DNA of 64,000 nt from Schizochytrium sp. TIO01 (Eukaryota > Sar > Bigyra > Thraustochytrida > Thraustochytriidae), in assembly GCA_004764695.1 (NCBI GenBank), contig SMSO01000032.1, positions 4,401,483-4,465,482 of the forward strand, written 5' to 3'. The notes under the pieces were generated by a model. It worked only from the letters and a program-made list of their open reading frames with translations. It was not told the DNA's origin and did no database searches. Position numbers and translations under genes: made by a program. Of this stretch, positions 1 through 9,328 are shown in pieces; the stretch's first letter is position 1, and every line of letters starts with the position of its first letter.

Positions 1-1814
1 TTCGGGCAGTATTTGAATCGAGTACACCAGGTTTACCAATTATTTTTGTCCTGTCTCCAGGTGTTGATCCGACAAAACAGGTTTATGACCTTGCTGAACA
101 GCTTGGTAAAAAGGTCGGCGATTGTTCTTTGGGCCAGGGCCAAGCACCTGTTGCAACAAAACTCATTAATGATGGCCTTGTAGAGGGTAATTGGGTCTTC
201 TTGGCAAACTGTCATCTTGCTGCATCTTGGCTTCCGGAACTGGAGAAAATTATTCAAGACTATGCTGAAGCTAAGACGTACCACCCGAACTTTCGTCTTT
301 GGCTCAGTTCCAAACCAACCCCACAGTTCCCGCTTGCAATCTTGCAGCGTGGTATTAAACAGACTACAGAGCCACCGCGTGGTATTCGAGCGAACTTGAT
401 TCGTCTTTACAACCTCGGAACAGAGGAAGAATTTGATCGATGCGAGCAACCTGTCAATTTTCACAAATTGCACTTTTGTTTGTCTTGGTTTCACTCACTT
501 CTTCTTGAGCGTCGTAAATTTCGTAGTCTCGGATTCAATGTTCCTTATGCGTTTAATGACGCAGACTTTGAGATTTCTGCCGCTCTTATTCAAATGTATC
601 TAAATGAATATGAGCAAGTTCCTTGGGATGCAATTCAGTATCTCATTGGTGAAGCGAACTACGGCGGGCGAATCACCGATGACTGGGATCGTCGGTTGTG
701 TCGTACATATGTGTCCCAATACTTCAATGATATGGCAATCACAGAAGATAACTTCAAGATGTGCGCCCTAGACACCTTCTTTATGCCAGATGATGGCGAT
801 CTAAACGCTTATAAAGCGCACGTTGCATCGTTTCCGCTTGACGACCCGCCTGAAGCCTTTGGACAGCATCCCAATGCTGATATTGCAAGTATGATGACGG
901 ACTCCAAAGACATTCTTGGAACGCTTCTATCTTTGCAACCACGTGTTGTTTCTGCAAGTGGCGAAAGCGATGATAGCAAAGTCCTAGCAATGGTCCGCGA
1001 TCTAATGAAGAAGATTCCCAAACCCATCGATGCCTTTGAAGCGAAGCAGACGATGAGTACACGAAGTGATCCTGCCCCTCTTAAGAGTGTGCTGTTACAA
1101 GAGATTGATCGCTACAATATTTTGTTAGCTGCTCTAGGTAGTTCTTTGAAAGGTCTCGAGTCTGGTATTCAAGGTATCACGTTGATTACTTCCGAGCTCG
1201 AAGATGTCTTTAATGCAATGCTGGCAGGACGCGTCCCAGATGCCTGGGGAAGCTCCTACCCAAGTGTTAAACCTTTAGGATCCTGGGTGCGTGATTTGAT
1301 GGAGCGCATTGACTTCATTCAAGGCTGGCTCGACAATGGCCAACTTCCGAAAGTCTTTTGGCTTGCAGGGTTTACATATCCGACAGGCTTTTTGACTGGC
1401 TTGCTTCAAACCACGGCTCGTAAAAATGGCGTCTCTATTGATGCTTTATCATGGGAATTTCCAGTTCTTGCAACAGAGATTGCGGGTGTGGCACAAGGTC
1501 CAAAGGAGGGTGCCTATATGCATGGCATGTTCCTCGAAGGTGCCCGCTGGAACAAGGATGATTCATGCCTAGACGATTCTAATCCGATGGAGCTAATTGC
1601 TGATATGCCAATCGTTCACTTCAAGCCTGTTGAAGGCAAGCGTAAGCCTCCTAGCAAAGCTGTCTATACATGCCCACTCTACATGTACCCGATTCGTACC
1701 GGTACTCGCGAGAGACCTTCTTTCGTTGTTGGAGTACAGTTAGATGCAGGAGCTGTGGATGCTTCATTCTGGGTAAAGCGAGGAACGGCTTTGCTTCTTG
1801 CGCACGGTAACTAA
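1..1814 (+). CDS. Dynein heavy chain, axonemal type, C-terminal part (5' truncated by window)
   Basis: The frame is open from base 3 to the TAA at 1812-1814 (603 codons), so the gene begins outside the window. Seen: the AAA5/AAA6 run FVLSPGVDPT, then LGQGQAP, then NCHLAASWLPELEK, then LWLSSKPTPQFPLAILQRGI with PPRGIRANL, and the C-terminal domain signature FNDADFEISAAL plus GEANYGGRITDDWDRR, ending in a W-x-K-R-G-T-A-L segment. The order and spacing are those of the last AAA module and C-terminal domain of dynein heavy chains. YGG-x-TDDWDRR is typical of axonemal rather than cytoplasmic chains, so it probably drives ciliary or flagellar beating as an outer- or inner-arm motor. The exact arm class cannot be fixed from this fragment. 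No intron is needed. The first 42 codons lack an ATG but carry conserved dynein sequence, so translation does not start here. Confidence 0.95.
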   Translation, partial: RAVFESSTPGLPIIFVLSPGVDPTKQVYDLAEQLGKKVGDCSLGQGQAPVATKLINDGLVEGNWVFLANCHLAASWLPELEKIIQDYAEAKTYHPNFRLWLSSKPTPQFPLAILQRGIKQTTEPPRGIRANLIRLYNLGTEEEFDRCEQPVNFHKLHFCLSWFHSLLLERRKFRSLGFNVPYAFNDADFEISAALIQMYLNEYEQVPWDAIQYLIGEANYGGRITDDWDRRLCRTYVSQYFNDMAITEDNFKMCALDTFFMPDDGDLNAYKAHVASFPLDDPPEAFGQHPNADIASMMTDSKDILGTLLSLQPRVVSASGESDDSKVLAMVRDLMKKIPKPIDAFEAKQTMSTRSDPAPLKSVLLQEIDRYNILLAALGSSLKGLESGIQGITLITSELEDVFNAMLAGRVPDAWGSSYPSVKPLGSWVRDLMERIDFIQGWLDNGQLPKVFWLAGFTYPTGFLTGLLQTTARKNGVSIDALSWEFPVLATEIAGVAQGPKEGAYMHGMFLEGARWNKDDSCLDDSNPMELIADMPIVHFKPVEGKRKPPSKAVYTCPLYMYPIRTGTRERPSFVVGVQLDAGAVDASFWVKRGTALLLAHGN

Positions 1815-2651
1815 TCTACAATTTTTGCAACAACTAAACAAAAAAAAAATTACGATTTATAATTTGCAAAGTCGCCATTTGTCAATTCACTTGCAATAGA
1901 TAACCAAACCTTATCACAATACTTGCTTTAGTCGTTTTGGCGTTATTTCCCTATCCTCAAGATGACCCTAGTTAGTACAGAGTATAAAAGTTATGTCCAT
2001 AAACGGCGAACAGTTAAAGAGGGCGAACAGCTCGGCAGCAATATTTGACTGAACGTAAGGGGCTTTAAATCAAAGGTCGTGTTTCTGTGAGAGGGATCAA
2101 ACTTTCTTTATTGCGCAGCAATTAATCTTGCAATTAACTTCTGAGTCTGATGATGGGTTAGGGTGCCAAATCCAAACAGAGGATTGATTGGGTTGGATTC
2201 CACATCGTTACATGGGTATTCACATGGATGTGATTTTCTTAATGGGCATGACAAGGGTACTTTTATTTATACAACGCAAGCACTAATATTTACGTTTAAT
2301 TACGACATAACCTGAAGTATAGAGTTTCTCAGGAGAGCGGAAAAAAATAAAAAACCATCTCTATGATGCTTTAAAGCTTCAGGTGCAGCAACTATGTGAG
2401 TGTTTTTACCTTCTCGGGAGGAGAACTGGATCTTAGGCACGCAAAATCAATTGCTCGGCTTTTTGAAAGTGAAAAATTCCAAATGCGATGCTCTTGTAAA
2501 CAAAGAACCATAGAAAATTTGATATAAGATTTTAGAACTGATGAGTGAGTATGTATTAGCATACTAGAAGTATGAACAACATTAAAAAATTTAATTGGAC
2601 ACCTTTACCTTGGCAGATATTTCCTTCGATGCAAGAAATATCAATAGAATT
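1815..2651. other. Convergent 3' intergenic region
   Basis: This region lies between the dynein stop and the stop of the reverse-strand sterol reductase, so it holds two 3' untranslated regions. It is AT-rich with an A-run just after the dynein stop (about 1841-1849). I see no gene, RNA or repeat in it. Confidence 0.5.
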
Positions 2652-4070
2652 TTAAATGATCCCAGGAATGAAAAGCGAGGGAACCTGCGCTTTGTACTTC
2701 TCCCAGTCAGCGCCGTACTTCTGCGAGCAGTCATGGTCGTCACGAAAAGCGCGATGAACGAGCAGAACAAAGAAATAGATGAAATAAAAGTACGTAACGG
2801 GAGTCTCAAAGCCGGTTAGTAGGCACCAAGACAGGCCCATGGTAAGGTCAGCGGTATAGTTAATTTTACGAGCATATCCCCACCATCCAGAGATGAGAAG
2901 TTTACGACCACGCTTGGTTGGGAGCGTTTTGAGGTGCGCGACATCGGGGCTATCTGGATCGCGGCGGAACGCGTCTTTCTGAGAATTAGCGGAGCGAAAC
3001 ATCCAGTAGCCGAGGAGAAAGAGACAGGTCGTGAATCCCAACATAGGCCAAGACAGATGAGGGTCATTCTCTACTAAGTAGCGTGCTTGAAGGGAGTAAG
3101 TAAAAGGAACCCATGCCAGGTCACCGAATGCCAGCATGAAGCCAAATCCATCAGTGGTAATATCCATAGTACTCAGAATAGCCCGTTCATGGTAAAGTGC
3201 ATCCCATACGTAAATGCCTTGAAAGATGTTGATGAGAAGCATGGATGGGCTGATGTAACCAGTCATGGAAAGTTGTTTGAACGCACATCCAGCATTGATG
3301 GTTGCCCAGCCAATGAGGCCTGGACGGAGTTCACAGAACTCTTTGAGATCAAATGTTCCAATCCGTGGGTTAAGTTCCCGTCCGATGAAAAAGTTGTATA
3401 CATGGCTGCTTGTATCCCCACCTTTGGCGAGCATGGCGCCCTTTGCGAAGGATGTCACAAACAGGTACACAGACAAAGCGATGGAAAAGACACACGCTCC
3501 TCCAGCGAGTTGGAGATAGTGATCATAGATGTATTCCAAAGGGAAAGATTCGAGCCTCAGCATAGAGTAGTCCTTGCTGAAGATAGGTCTGCCATGTCCA
3601 AGAATGACGAAAGTAGCCCAAAATGCCAAGTGCCCACTCAGACGATATTTAAGACGCGTACCGTCTCTCAGCTCAGTGCCCTCGACGACCTCACAGAAGA
3701 GAAGACGCTCTAGGATAACCTGGAAGGTAAACCATGCAAGGATGACGGCGAACGCTTCGTTGCTCCAGTAAGCAGAAAGGTCCTTGGGAATGTGGTTCAC
3801 AAGCTCTTCATAATTATAAAACTTGAATTTGTAATTCGTCGATGCAGCCACGAACAGAAACGTAATAACACAGGGAAGCGCAAGCATGGTAGCAAGGGCA
3901 CCGGGAGGGCCTCCAAACTCAAAATGCTCAACAGGAGGCGCGTCTTTTGTGTCTTTTGTGTCCCCATATTTCTTGCCATTTTGGTTTTGATCCTCTGCAA
4001 CCTTCGCTGCATCAGAGTCCGTGACCACCTCAGCAGAGCTTCGGGCCCTCGCACGTCTGACAGGCGCCAT
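2652..4070 (-). CDS. ERG24: Delta(14)-sterol reductase (ERG24/TM7SF2/LBR family)
   Basis: 472-residue polytopic membrane enzyme of the ERG4/ERG24 family. It should reduce the C14=C15 double bond left by C14 demethylation, using NADPH at the ER. Seen: FGGPPG near residues 52-57 after a charged N-terminus; central GFGFMLAFGDLAWVPFTY followed by SLQARYLV, a family signature; and a C-terminal block LLISGWWGYARKINYTADL, then TYFYFIYFFVLLVHRAFRD, KYGADWEKY and a terminal VPSLFIPGII. GFGFMLAFGDLAWVPFTY and RKINYTAD fit ERG24 better than DHCR7 or ERG4. Start: the frame extends upstream to an ATG at 4262, but the ATG at 4070 has A at -3 and G at +4. The 64 upstream codons look like leader, not protein. 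If 4262 is used the product is 536 residues. Its 3' end faces the dynein gene. Confidence 0.88.
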   Translation of the reverse strand: MAPVRRARARSSAEVVTDSDAAKVAEDQNQNGKKYGDTKDTKDAPPVEHFEFGGPPGALATMLALPCVITFLFVAASTNYKFKFYNYEELVNHIPKDLSAYWSNEAFAVILAWFTFQVILERLLFCEVVEGTELRDGTRLKYRLSGHLAFWATFVILGHGRPIFSKDYSMLRLESFPLEYIYDHYLQLAGGACVFSIALSVYLFVTSFAKGAMLAKGGDTSSHVYNFFIGRELNPRIGTFDLKEFCELRPGLIGWATINAGCAFKQLSMTGYISPSMLLINIFQGIYVWDALYHERAILSTMDITTDGFGFMLAFGDLAWVPFTYSLQARYLVENDPHLSWPMLGFTTCLFLLGYWMFRSANSQKDAFRRDPDSPDVAHLKTLPTKRGRKLLISGWWGYARKINYTADLTMGLSWCLLTGFETPVTYFYFIYFFVLLVHRAFRDDHDCSQKYGADWEKYKAQVPSLFIPGII

Positions 4071-4187
4071 CTTCAGAAGTTTAGATTGCAAGCCAAGCCT
4101 TTCCTTCGCTCCTACTTTCTGCACTTGTACGGAGCTCACGTCTCCGCCTTGCAACAAAAATGGGTCTGATTGGCTTGCAACCGATCG

Positions 4188-4308
4188 ATTGACCAATTGT
4201 CCAATTGACCAACCAACCCACGATTCAACAAGGTTTGCTTGCGCTACCCGGCGCAAGCTCAAACTGTCTTATTCACAGCGTTGATTGCGACCCGACGTTT
4301 GCTTGCGC
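4188..4308 (-). promoter_or_regulatory. Candidate promoter motif cluster upstream of sterol reductase
   Basis: Seen: GCTTGCGC at 4237-4244 and again at 4301-4308, with its reverse complement GCGCAAGC at 4251-4258. The first two form an inverted repeat with a 6-base spacer. ATTGACCAA is directly repeated at 4188-4196 and 4204-4212 around CAATTG centres. All lie 120-240 bases upstream of the reductase ATG. That these bind a regulator is inference. Confidence 0.3.
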
Positions 4309-4485
4309 AATACTGCTCTACTAATATAAGCACTTAGATACTAGGTACGCACTAGATTTCCATAAACGAGTACTACCTACGAATAGTATACCTAGGTAAA
4401 GGGTAGGTTTATCGGGTCGAAGCATATCTTTGCGTCATGGTGTGCGACATGTAGCATTTTTATTTATTTTTTAGCTTTGATTTAT

Positions 4486-4520
4486 TTTTTTAATTTTTAA
4501 TTTAAAAAAAAATTAAAAAA
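4486..4520. repeat. AT-rich inverted repeat
   Basis: Arms TTTTTTAATTTTT (4486-4498) and AAAAATTAAAAAA (4508-4520) are perfect reverse complements around a 9-base A/T loop. The arms are simple sequence, so chance from base composition is likely. Confidence 0.5.
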
Positions 4521-5015
4521 TTGAAGTGGTTGCTGATATCGTTACTACCGACTGGTAGTAGTCATCAAGCAGCAGGAACAAACCCTCGCTAATCAGAGGC
4601 TGCTCCTATCAATCTATTTACCAGGAAGACAATTTAAGTCGAAACATATCATTGTATGCACGAGTTGGCCCCTTTCACAAGCAAGAAGCTGTTACTTAAA
4701 ATCGTTTCACTGCTGGGATAAGAGTTTGAGAAAATGCAAAGCAGCAATTATGTATAGCTAGTTGACTGAAGTTGCCGAACTGAACATTTTTTATATAACT
4801 GGTAGATTACAGTAGATCCAAATACCAAGGTGGGCGGAAACTCAAGTCAAAATAACCAATGAACCAAAAGGAAAAGAGACAGAGACAAACAAATAAAAAT
4901 CATACACCGAAGCACGGAACTCAAGCTGAATATGTACATTACATTGTTCCATAAGATTTTCCTGTTCACAGAGAAGTCTATTTTGTGTCAACAAGCTTTG
5001 ACTTGCCAATAGGAT

Positions 5016-6206
5016 CTACAAAGCTTCCCTATCCTCACTAGGTGTCATTGCGTATGCTCGTGCTTTTCGTTTAACTCTTCTCTGCAGAAGCCCTTCTATT
5101 TTTTCATCTTGACTGGACAAAAGGCGTGGCGAAAAAGTCTTTTCACATTTTCGCAGATATTCGAATTCAAACATACCCTTTTTATTCTGTGTGGAGATAC
5201 TTTCGTAATGTTGTTCATTGTGATACATGAGACCTGTTGACCGCAATTTGGGCTGAAATGAGTGTCTATCATAGTCGTGAGAATGGACTGCATTCAATAT
5301 GCTCGACAAGGTCCTTGCGAAGCAGGAGATAGAGGCTTTGGTGCAGCACAACCCGTTAGGATAGTTCTCCTTGTGAGATGCCCTTGTCATAGCTGCTCCA
5401 TTGGAGAATTTATGCAATGCAAACGAAAACGATTCCTCGAGGTCTTGTAGATGCAGCGTAATACTTCTGCACAGAGCTCCAGCTCTCGAGACGCTTTTTT
5501 CGATTCGTAGTGCAGATTTGCCCTCTTCAGATTCATTAATCAAGGCAAAGCTATCGTTGGGATCTTTGTTTCTGGAAGCATAAGCATCAATACTTGATAG
5601 GAGCAGCAGAAATCTTTCATGAGTGAGGCCCGTAGCACAGCTTGGAGAAACATGGTCTAAAATATTGGCGCCTCTTGCCAAGCTACCAAACTGTAATGCA
5701 AAAACTAGATACCCTAGGAAGACAGTGAACTCTTTTAAGGTCGCCAAGTTTTGATGAGAGCCATTACCAGCACTTTGGTCAAGGTTATAACCAATATAGT
5801 GATTTGTCCAACTGGCAAGAACGAGAATAGTTGAATTGAAGCGAGAAATTGCAGGTTCTTCAGATGTTCTAAGTTCATCACAGGAAGTTCTTTTCGACAG
5901 ATAATAATCTCTAGCCCGAGACAAAATCTTCAAACAGGTTTGCTCACAAGAGTCTCTGAAAGATGATGCATCTGGTGCTGAGAAAGGATTGTGTGCACTA
6001 AAACTAGCAATCGAGTTCAACTGGGAACGACAACATCTCTTTGAAGCCCCAGTTAGTGGATAAATAACTGAGTATCTATGGCAAATAGAGCTGCAACCAA
6101 ACTCTTGAGATAGCCTTATATGGCTTGACTTCGAGATTCGAAGTCGCTTATCAGTGATATGAGGTACGTATAATGGGCTGGCGCCTTCTTTTGCCACCCG
6201 CTTCAT
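5016..6206 (-). CDS. Hypothetical protein, unknown family
   Basis: 396 residues from the ATG at 6206. The frame stays open upstream to 6413, but I do not regard that part as the start because it is Arg/Ser-rich and leader-like. I do not recognise a family. Seen: a Ser-rich first 100 residues with many Cys and Arg, and a more ordered middle containing a hydrophobic helix around EFTVFLGYLVFALQFGSLAR, followed by ERFLLLLSSIDAY. A Lys/Arg-rich C-terminus contains RRVKRKARAY. There is no signal peptide and no convincing membrane bundle. The open length in AT-rich DNA argues it is real. It is transcribed divergently from the WD40 gene at 7173. Confidence 0.5.
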   Translation of the reverse strand: MKRVAKEGASPLYVPHITDKRLRISKSSHIRLSQEFGCSSICHRYSVIYPLTGASKRCCRSQLNSIASFSAHNPFSAPDASSFRDSCEQTCLKILSRARDYYLSKRTSCDELRTSEEPAISRFNSTILVLASWTNHYIGYNLDQSAGNGSHQNLATLKEFTVFLGYLVFALQFGSLARGANILDHVSPSCATGLTHERFLLLLSSIDAYASRNKDPNDSFALINESEEGKSALRIEKSVSRAGALCRSITLHLQDLEESFSFALHKFSNGAAMTRASHKENYPNGLCCTKASISCFARTLSSILNAVHSHDYDRHSFQPKLRSTGLMYHNEQHYESISTQNKKGMFEFEYLRKCEKTFSPRLLSSQDEKIEGLLQRRVKRKARAYAMTPSEDREAL

Positions 6207-7172
6207 TGGGGGCGGGGCTATTATTAAGATATAATGCGCAGTTCTCCTGCTTCTTTCCTCTGACAATTCACGCTGATACGACGGTTTTGAGATGCGTGGG
6301 AAAACGAATAAGCTCCAAGGTTCTCTGGCCCTTGCGGTTTCTCTTCTATCTGCCCCTTTAGTCTTGAACGTAGGTTGAGTGGTGCGTTGGTGCAAAGAAG
6401 AGCGACAACTCACAACTCACAAGAACCAACCAGACTGATGGTTAGGCTTTTGAGTTCCTCGCTTCCTTTGTCCACGGGTGAACTTGACCAGTTTCTTTGC
6501 GGGAGGTTCTGCAAACCTCATTAAGCTCTAGCTAGAGTGACTTTGTGTGCCGTTGCCAAATCTAACAATCACATTAACAGCTAAGGATACACAGAGTTGG
6601 AGTTGCAGAGACCCAGGTGTGTCGTCGCTGGTCACTCTCAAGTCTCTTGGGGTACTGCCTCTGTATTATATATAGTATAGTAACTAATACTGGATAAAGA
6701 AAGAGAACATGAGACGCAACCTAATTTAGCAAATAAATCAATTCATAGAAAAGAGAATGTCTTAAATATTTATTACCGTGACTATTAATTATTTTTTATA
6801 TCGCTATTGAATGTCAAGAGGGTTATTAGTAACAACAATAAGAAAAGTATAGTATTTTAGGATGTACAGGTGACCTATAAGGCCAACTCTTTATTATTAT
6901 GTTTTATGCATTGTTTTGATTTTATTATTATCATTATATATATTTGACTTTTGTTAGTAGGTACGTAGTACACTGATGTTTGGGTGGTGGTGGTGTCTTC
7001 TTTACCATTAGAACAGTTCTGGAGCAAAAGGACTTCTCCATCCTATATTTCTTCAAACTGCTTGACGCAGATCGAAGAGCAAGAGCAATACATAAAAAGC
7101 AAATACATAATCTTGAACTTCAATAAGCGTAGCTTCCACAGTCGTGACAGCAGTGCAGTTCGAGTTCGCGCA
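6207..7172. other. Divergent intergenic region / shared promoter
   Basis: This separates the starts of the reverse-strand unknown gene and the forward WD40 gene. The half next to the WD40 gene (about 6720-6980) is very AT-rich with runs such as TTATTATTATC and several TATA-like stretches. No RNA or protein gene is seen. Confidence 0.45.
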
Positions 7173-8420
7173 ATGTCCTCCACTGGCCTCACCATCGCTG
7201 CTGCCTGCTACGATGGCAGCCTTCACGGTTGGCAAGACGCCAAACTTGCGTTTGCATACCAGGCGCAATATGGTTGTGTGAAAGCCATGGCAGTAAGCGA
7301 TGTGACCTTATGCAAGGCCAACAAGCGAGGCTCGCGGGTCCTGCTGGCCATGGGTGGCTCTGACGAAGCAGTCCATACCTACGACCTTTCAGATAAGAAG
7401 GAGCTTGTGCAGCTCGAGGAACACGAGAACGACATCACCGCGCTTTGCTTTGTGGGAAATTCTTTCCTTCTCAGTGGCGGTGAGGATGGCAAGCTTTGCG
7501 TTTGGGATTGCAAGGACTGGTCTCTCATGACAATTCTCAAGGGTCACAAGCCTGGACCTGTGACTTCAATTGCTGTGCATCCAAGTGGCAAGGTGGCGCT
7601 CAGCACCTCAAGAGATAACTCGTTGCGTATGTGGAACCTTGAGAACGCCCGTCCTGCATCTCGAAACCGTCTTGACGGGTCTAAATCTCTCAGCCACGCT
7701 TGCTGGTCCATCTCCGGTGACACTTACGCTGTGGTTGCCGACGACCGCAAGGTCATGGTTTTCCGTATCACTGATGAATCGGGCAAACCGTTTCGCACTT
7801 TGGAGCCGTCCAGTCGCGTGAATGCTTTGACTCTTGCCACTCCGAACGGAGAGATTGTACTTGGACTTGAGGACGGACGTGTACTTGTCTACAATGCAGA
7901 TGCTAGTGAAGAGCCACTGGAGGTTCAGTGTGAAAAGCGTGTGCGGGCTTTGTACGCGGACCGTCCGGTAACTGCTGCAGCAGGTGATAAGCTTGACACT
8001 GTCTATGCTGGATTGTCAAATGGTGTCATCGAGAAGTGGACTGGGTTTGCTAGTGGAGCCCCTGAAAAAGACGAAGCTGGTACACTTCGTGCCGGCTCAA
8101 ACGCACATCTCACATGTATGGCTGCATGCAGCCTTGATGCCCAAGATGCAATTGCTTCCAGTGCCCCTTCGAGAAAGAAGGCTGTGAAGAAGTCAGAGAA
8201 GGCTACGAAGAAGGTGGCTCCTAAAAGCTCCTCAGGCGATGCATTGATTAATGAACAAAAATCAAACAATAAGAAACGGAAGCAGCCAACCTCAACTAAA
8301 AAGGAAGCTAAGGCGAGCTCTCCGTCACCACAGAAGCGTCAACGCCCTAACAAGAAACAAACACCACAAAACAAACCCCTGAACGGCAAAAAGTCTAGCA
8401 AGTCGCCGAAGAAGGCATAG
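7173..8420 (+). CDS. WD40-repeat protein, PAK1IP1/MAK11-like
   Basis: 415 residues from the ATG at 7173 (G at -3). The frame is open to 6984 but the upstream codons look like leader. WD repeats span about residues 1-320. Clear ones carry GGSDEAVHTYDL (61-72), HENDITALCF with GGEDGKLCVWD (84-112), and GHKPGPVTSIAVHPSGKVAL with SRDNSLRMWNL (124-157). The W-x-L-M-T-I-L-K-G-H-K and HPSGK context matches the MAK11/PAK1IP1 family, nucleolar proteins needed for 60S ribosomal subunit maturation. Residues from about 335 to the end are Lys/Ser-rich with many KK pairs, a likely nuclear or nucleolar targeting tail, also usual in the family. A role in ribosome biogenesis is inferred from the family. A generic WD40 scaffold is the alternative. 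Confidence 0.8.
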   Translation: MSSTGLTIAAACYDGSLHGWQDAKLAFAYQAQYGCVKAMAVSDVTLCKANKRGSRVLLAMGGSDEAVHTYDLSDKKELVQLEEHENDITALCFVGNSFLLSGGEDGKLCVWDCKDWSLMTILKGHKPGPVTSIAVHPSGKVALSTSRDNSLRMWNLENARPASRNRLDGSKSLSHACWSISGDTYAVVADDRKVMVFRITDESGKPFRTLEPSSRVNALTLATPNGEIVLGLEDGRVLVYNADASEEPLEVQCEKRVRALYADRPVTAAAGDKLDTVYAGLSNGVIEKWTGFASGAPEKDEAGTLRAGSNAHLTCMAACSLDAQDAIASSAPSRKKAVKKSEKATKKVAPKSSSGDALINEQKSNNKKRKQPTSTKKEAKASSPSPQKRQRPNKKQTPQNKPLNGKKSSKSPKKA

Positions 8421-9328
8421 ACAAAGATTGCGATTGTCTCACAAGGGTACGCACAATGTCCTTTTGACTCTGGCTCTTGTGCTTCTTTTGTTTGGATAGA
8501 ACACCTGTAATCAAGGTCTCTTTTAAGACAAACATATGAAAAAAACACGCACTCTCCTGGGTCGCGCTTGCTGAAGTGCTGAATGTTGTTCTGTCCTTGT
8601 TCTGTCTTAGCACAAGAAATCAGAAGATCATAATAATGCATCAGATTTCAATATAGTATTAGTATATAAGCTATGTGAGTTAGTTTTTACAAAATTTGCT
8701 TTTTTACCCAAACTCCGTTACTAATACTTCTGCTACTTGAAAATACTTCATCGTCATTATCTTATACTGCCTACTTATGGGATGGTAGAAAAGGGTGAAT
8801 ATTTCACTGGCATTGCACAATATCTCTCATTATTTTTTCTTGACTACAAATTAATAGAAATAAGAGTCTGTAAATTTCATCTTGGGGATGCAAATTGAGG
8901 AACATTAGAGAAGAGCGTTTTTAAAGTTCATGATTACAAGGGATAAGAAAACTAAACATATAGTAGATATTTTGTGGAACATGGGCCTAAATTGAACGAA
9001 GACAAACAAAATGAAGGGTTTTGAGTACGTTAAGGGATTGTTCATTTCAACAACCATACTTAACGCATGAAAGTACAAAGTAGTCACTTGAAAGGTTGAA
9101 TAGAGCATTTATATAACCCGAAACATTATATTTTGTAGAGACTGAGTTTTAGCTCACTGAGGCAGCGTTGTAAGTATCGAAGAGGTGCAACAACTAGGAT
9201 ACAAAGCAACAAAACCAGTAAGCAAGAATGTCCTCTCAGTCTTGCTAGTAGAAAGACAAGTCGCTGGTCGAATAAGCATATCCATTTCACATGTTGTGAA
9301 AGAGGTAGAACCTTGGACTTGCTCCAAT
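8421..9328. other. Convergent 3' intergenic region
   Basis: This is the 3' flank of the WD40 gene and of the reverse-strand transporter gene. The sequence is AT-rich and unstructured, and I see no feature. Confidence 0.45.

Larger units (their letters stand above)
4071..5015. other. Promoter-side region of the sterol reductase; AT-rich spacer
   Basis: This contains the upstream region of the reverse-strand sterol reductase and the 3' flank of the next reverse-strand gene. Near the reductase there are CCAAT-type boxes and a repeated GCTTGCGC motif (separate entry). Bases 4455-4523 are almost pure A/T and include an inverted repeat. No gene is seen. Confidence 0.45.

Noticed and set aside
3087-3713. 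208-codon open frame antisense to the sterol reductase
   Set aside because: It lies wholly inside a conserved gene on the other strand and has no recognisable domain.
4071-4262. N-terminal extension of the sterol reductase to the ATG at 4262
   Set aside because: The 64 extra residues are not membrane or reductase-like, and the ATG at 4070 has better context. Kept only as an alternative.
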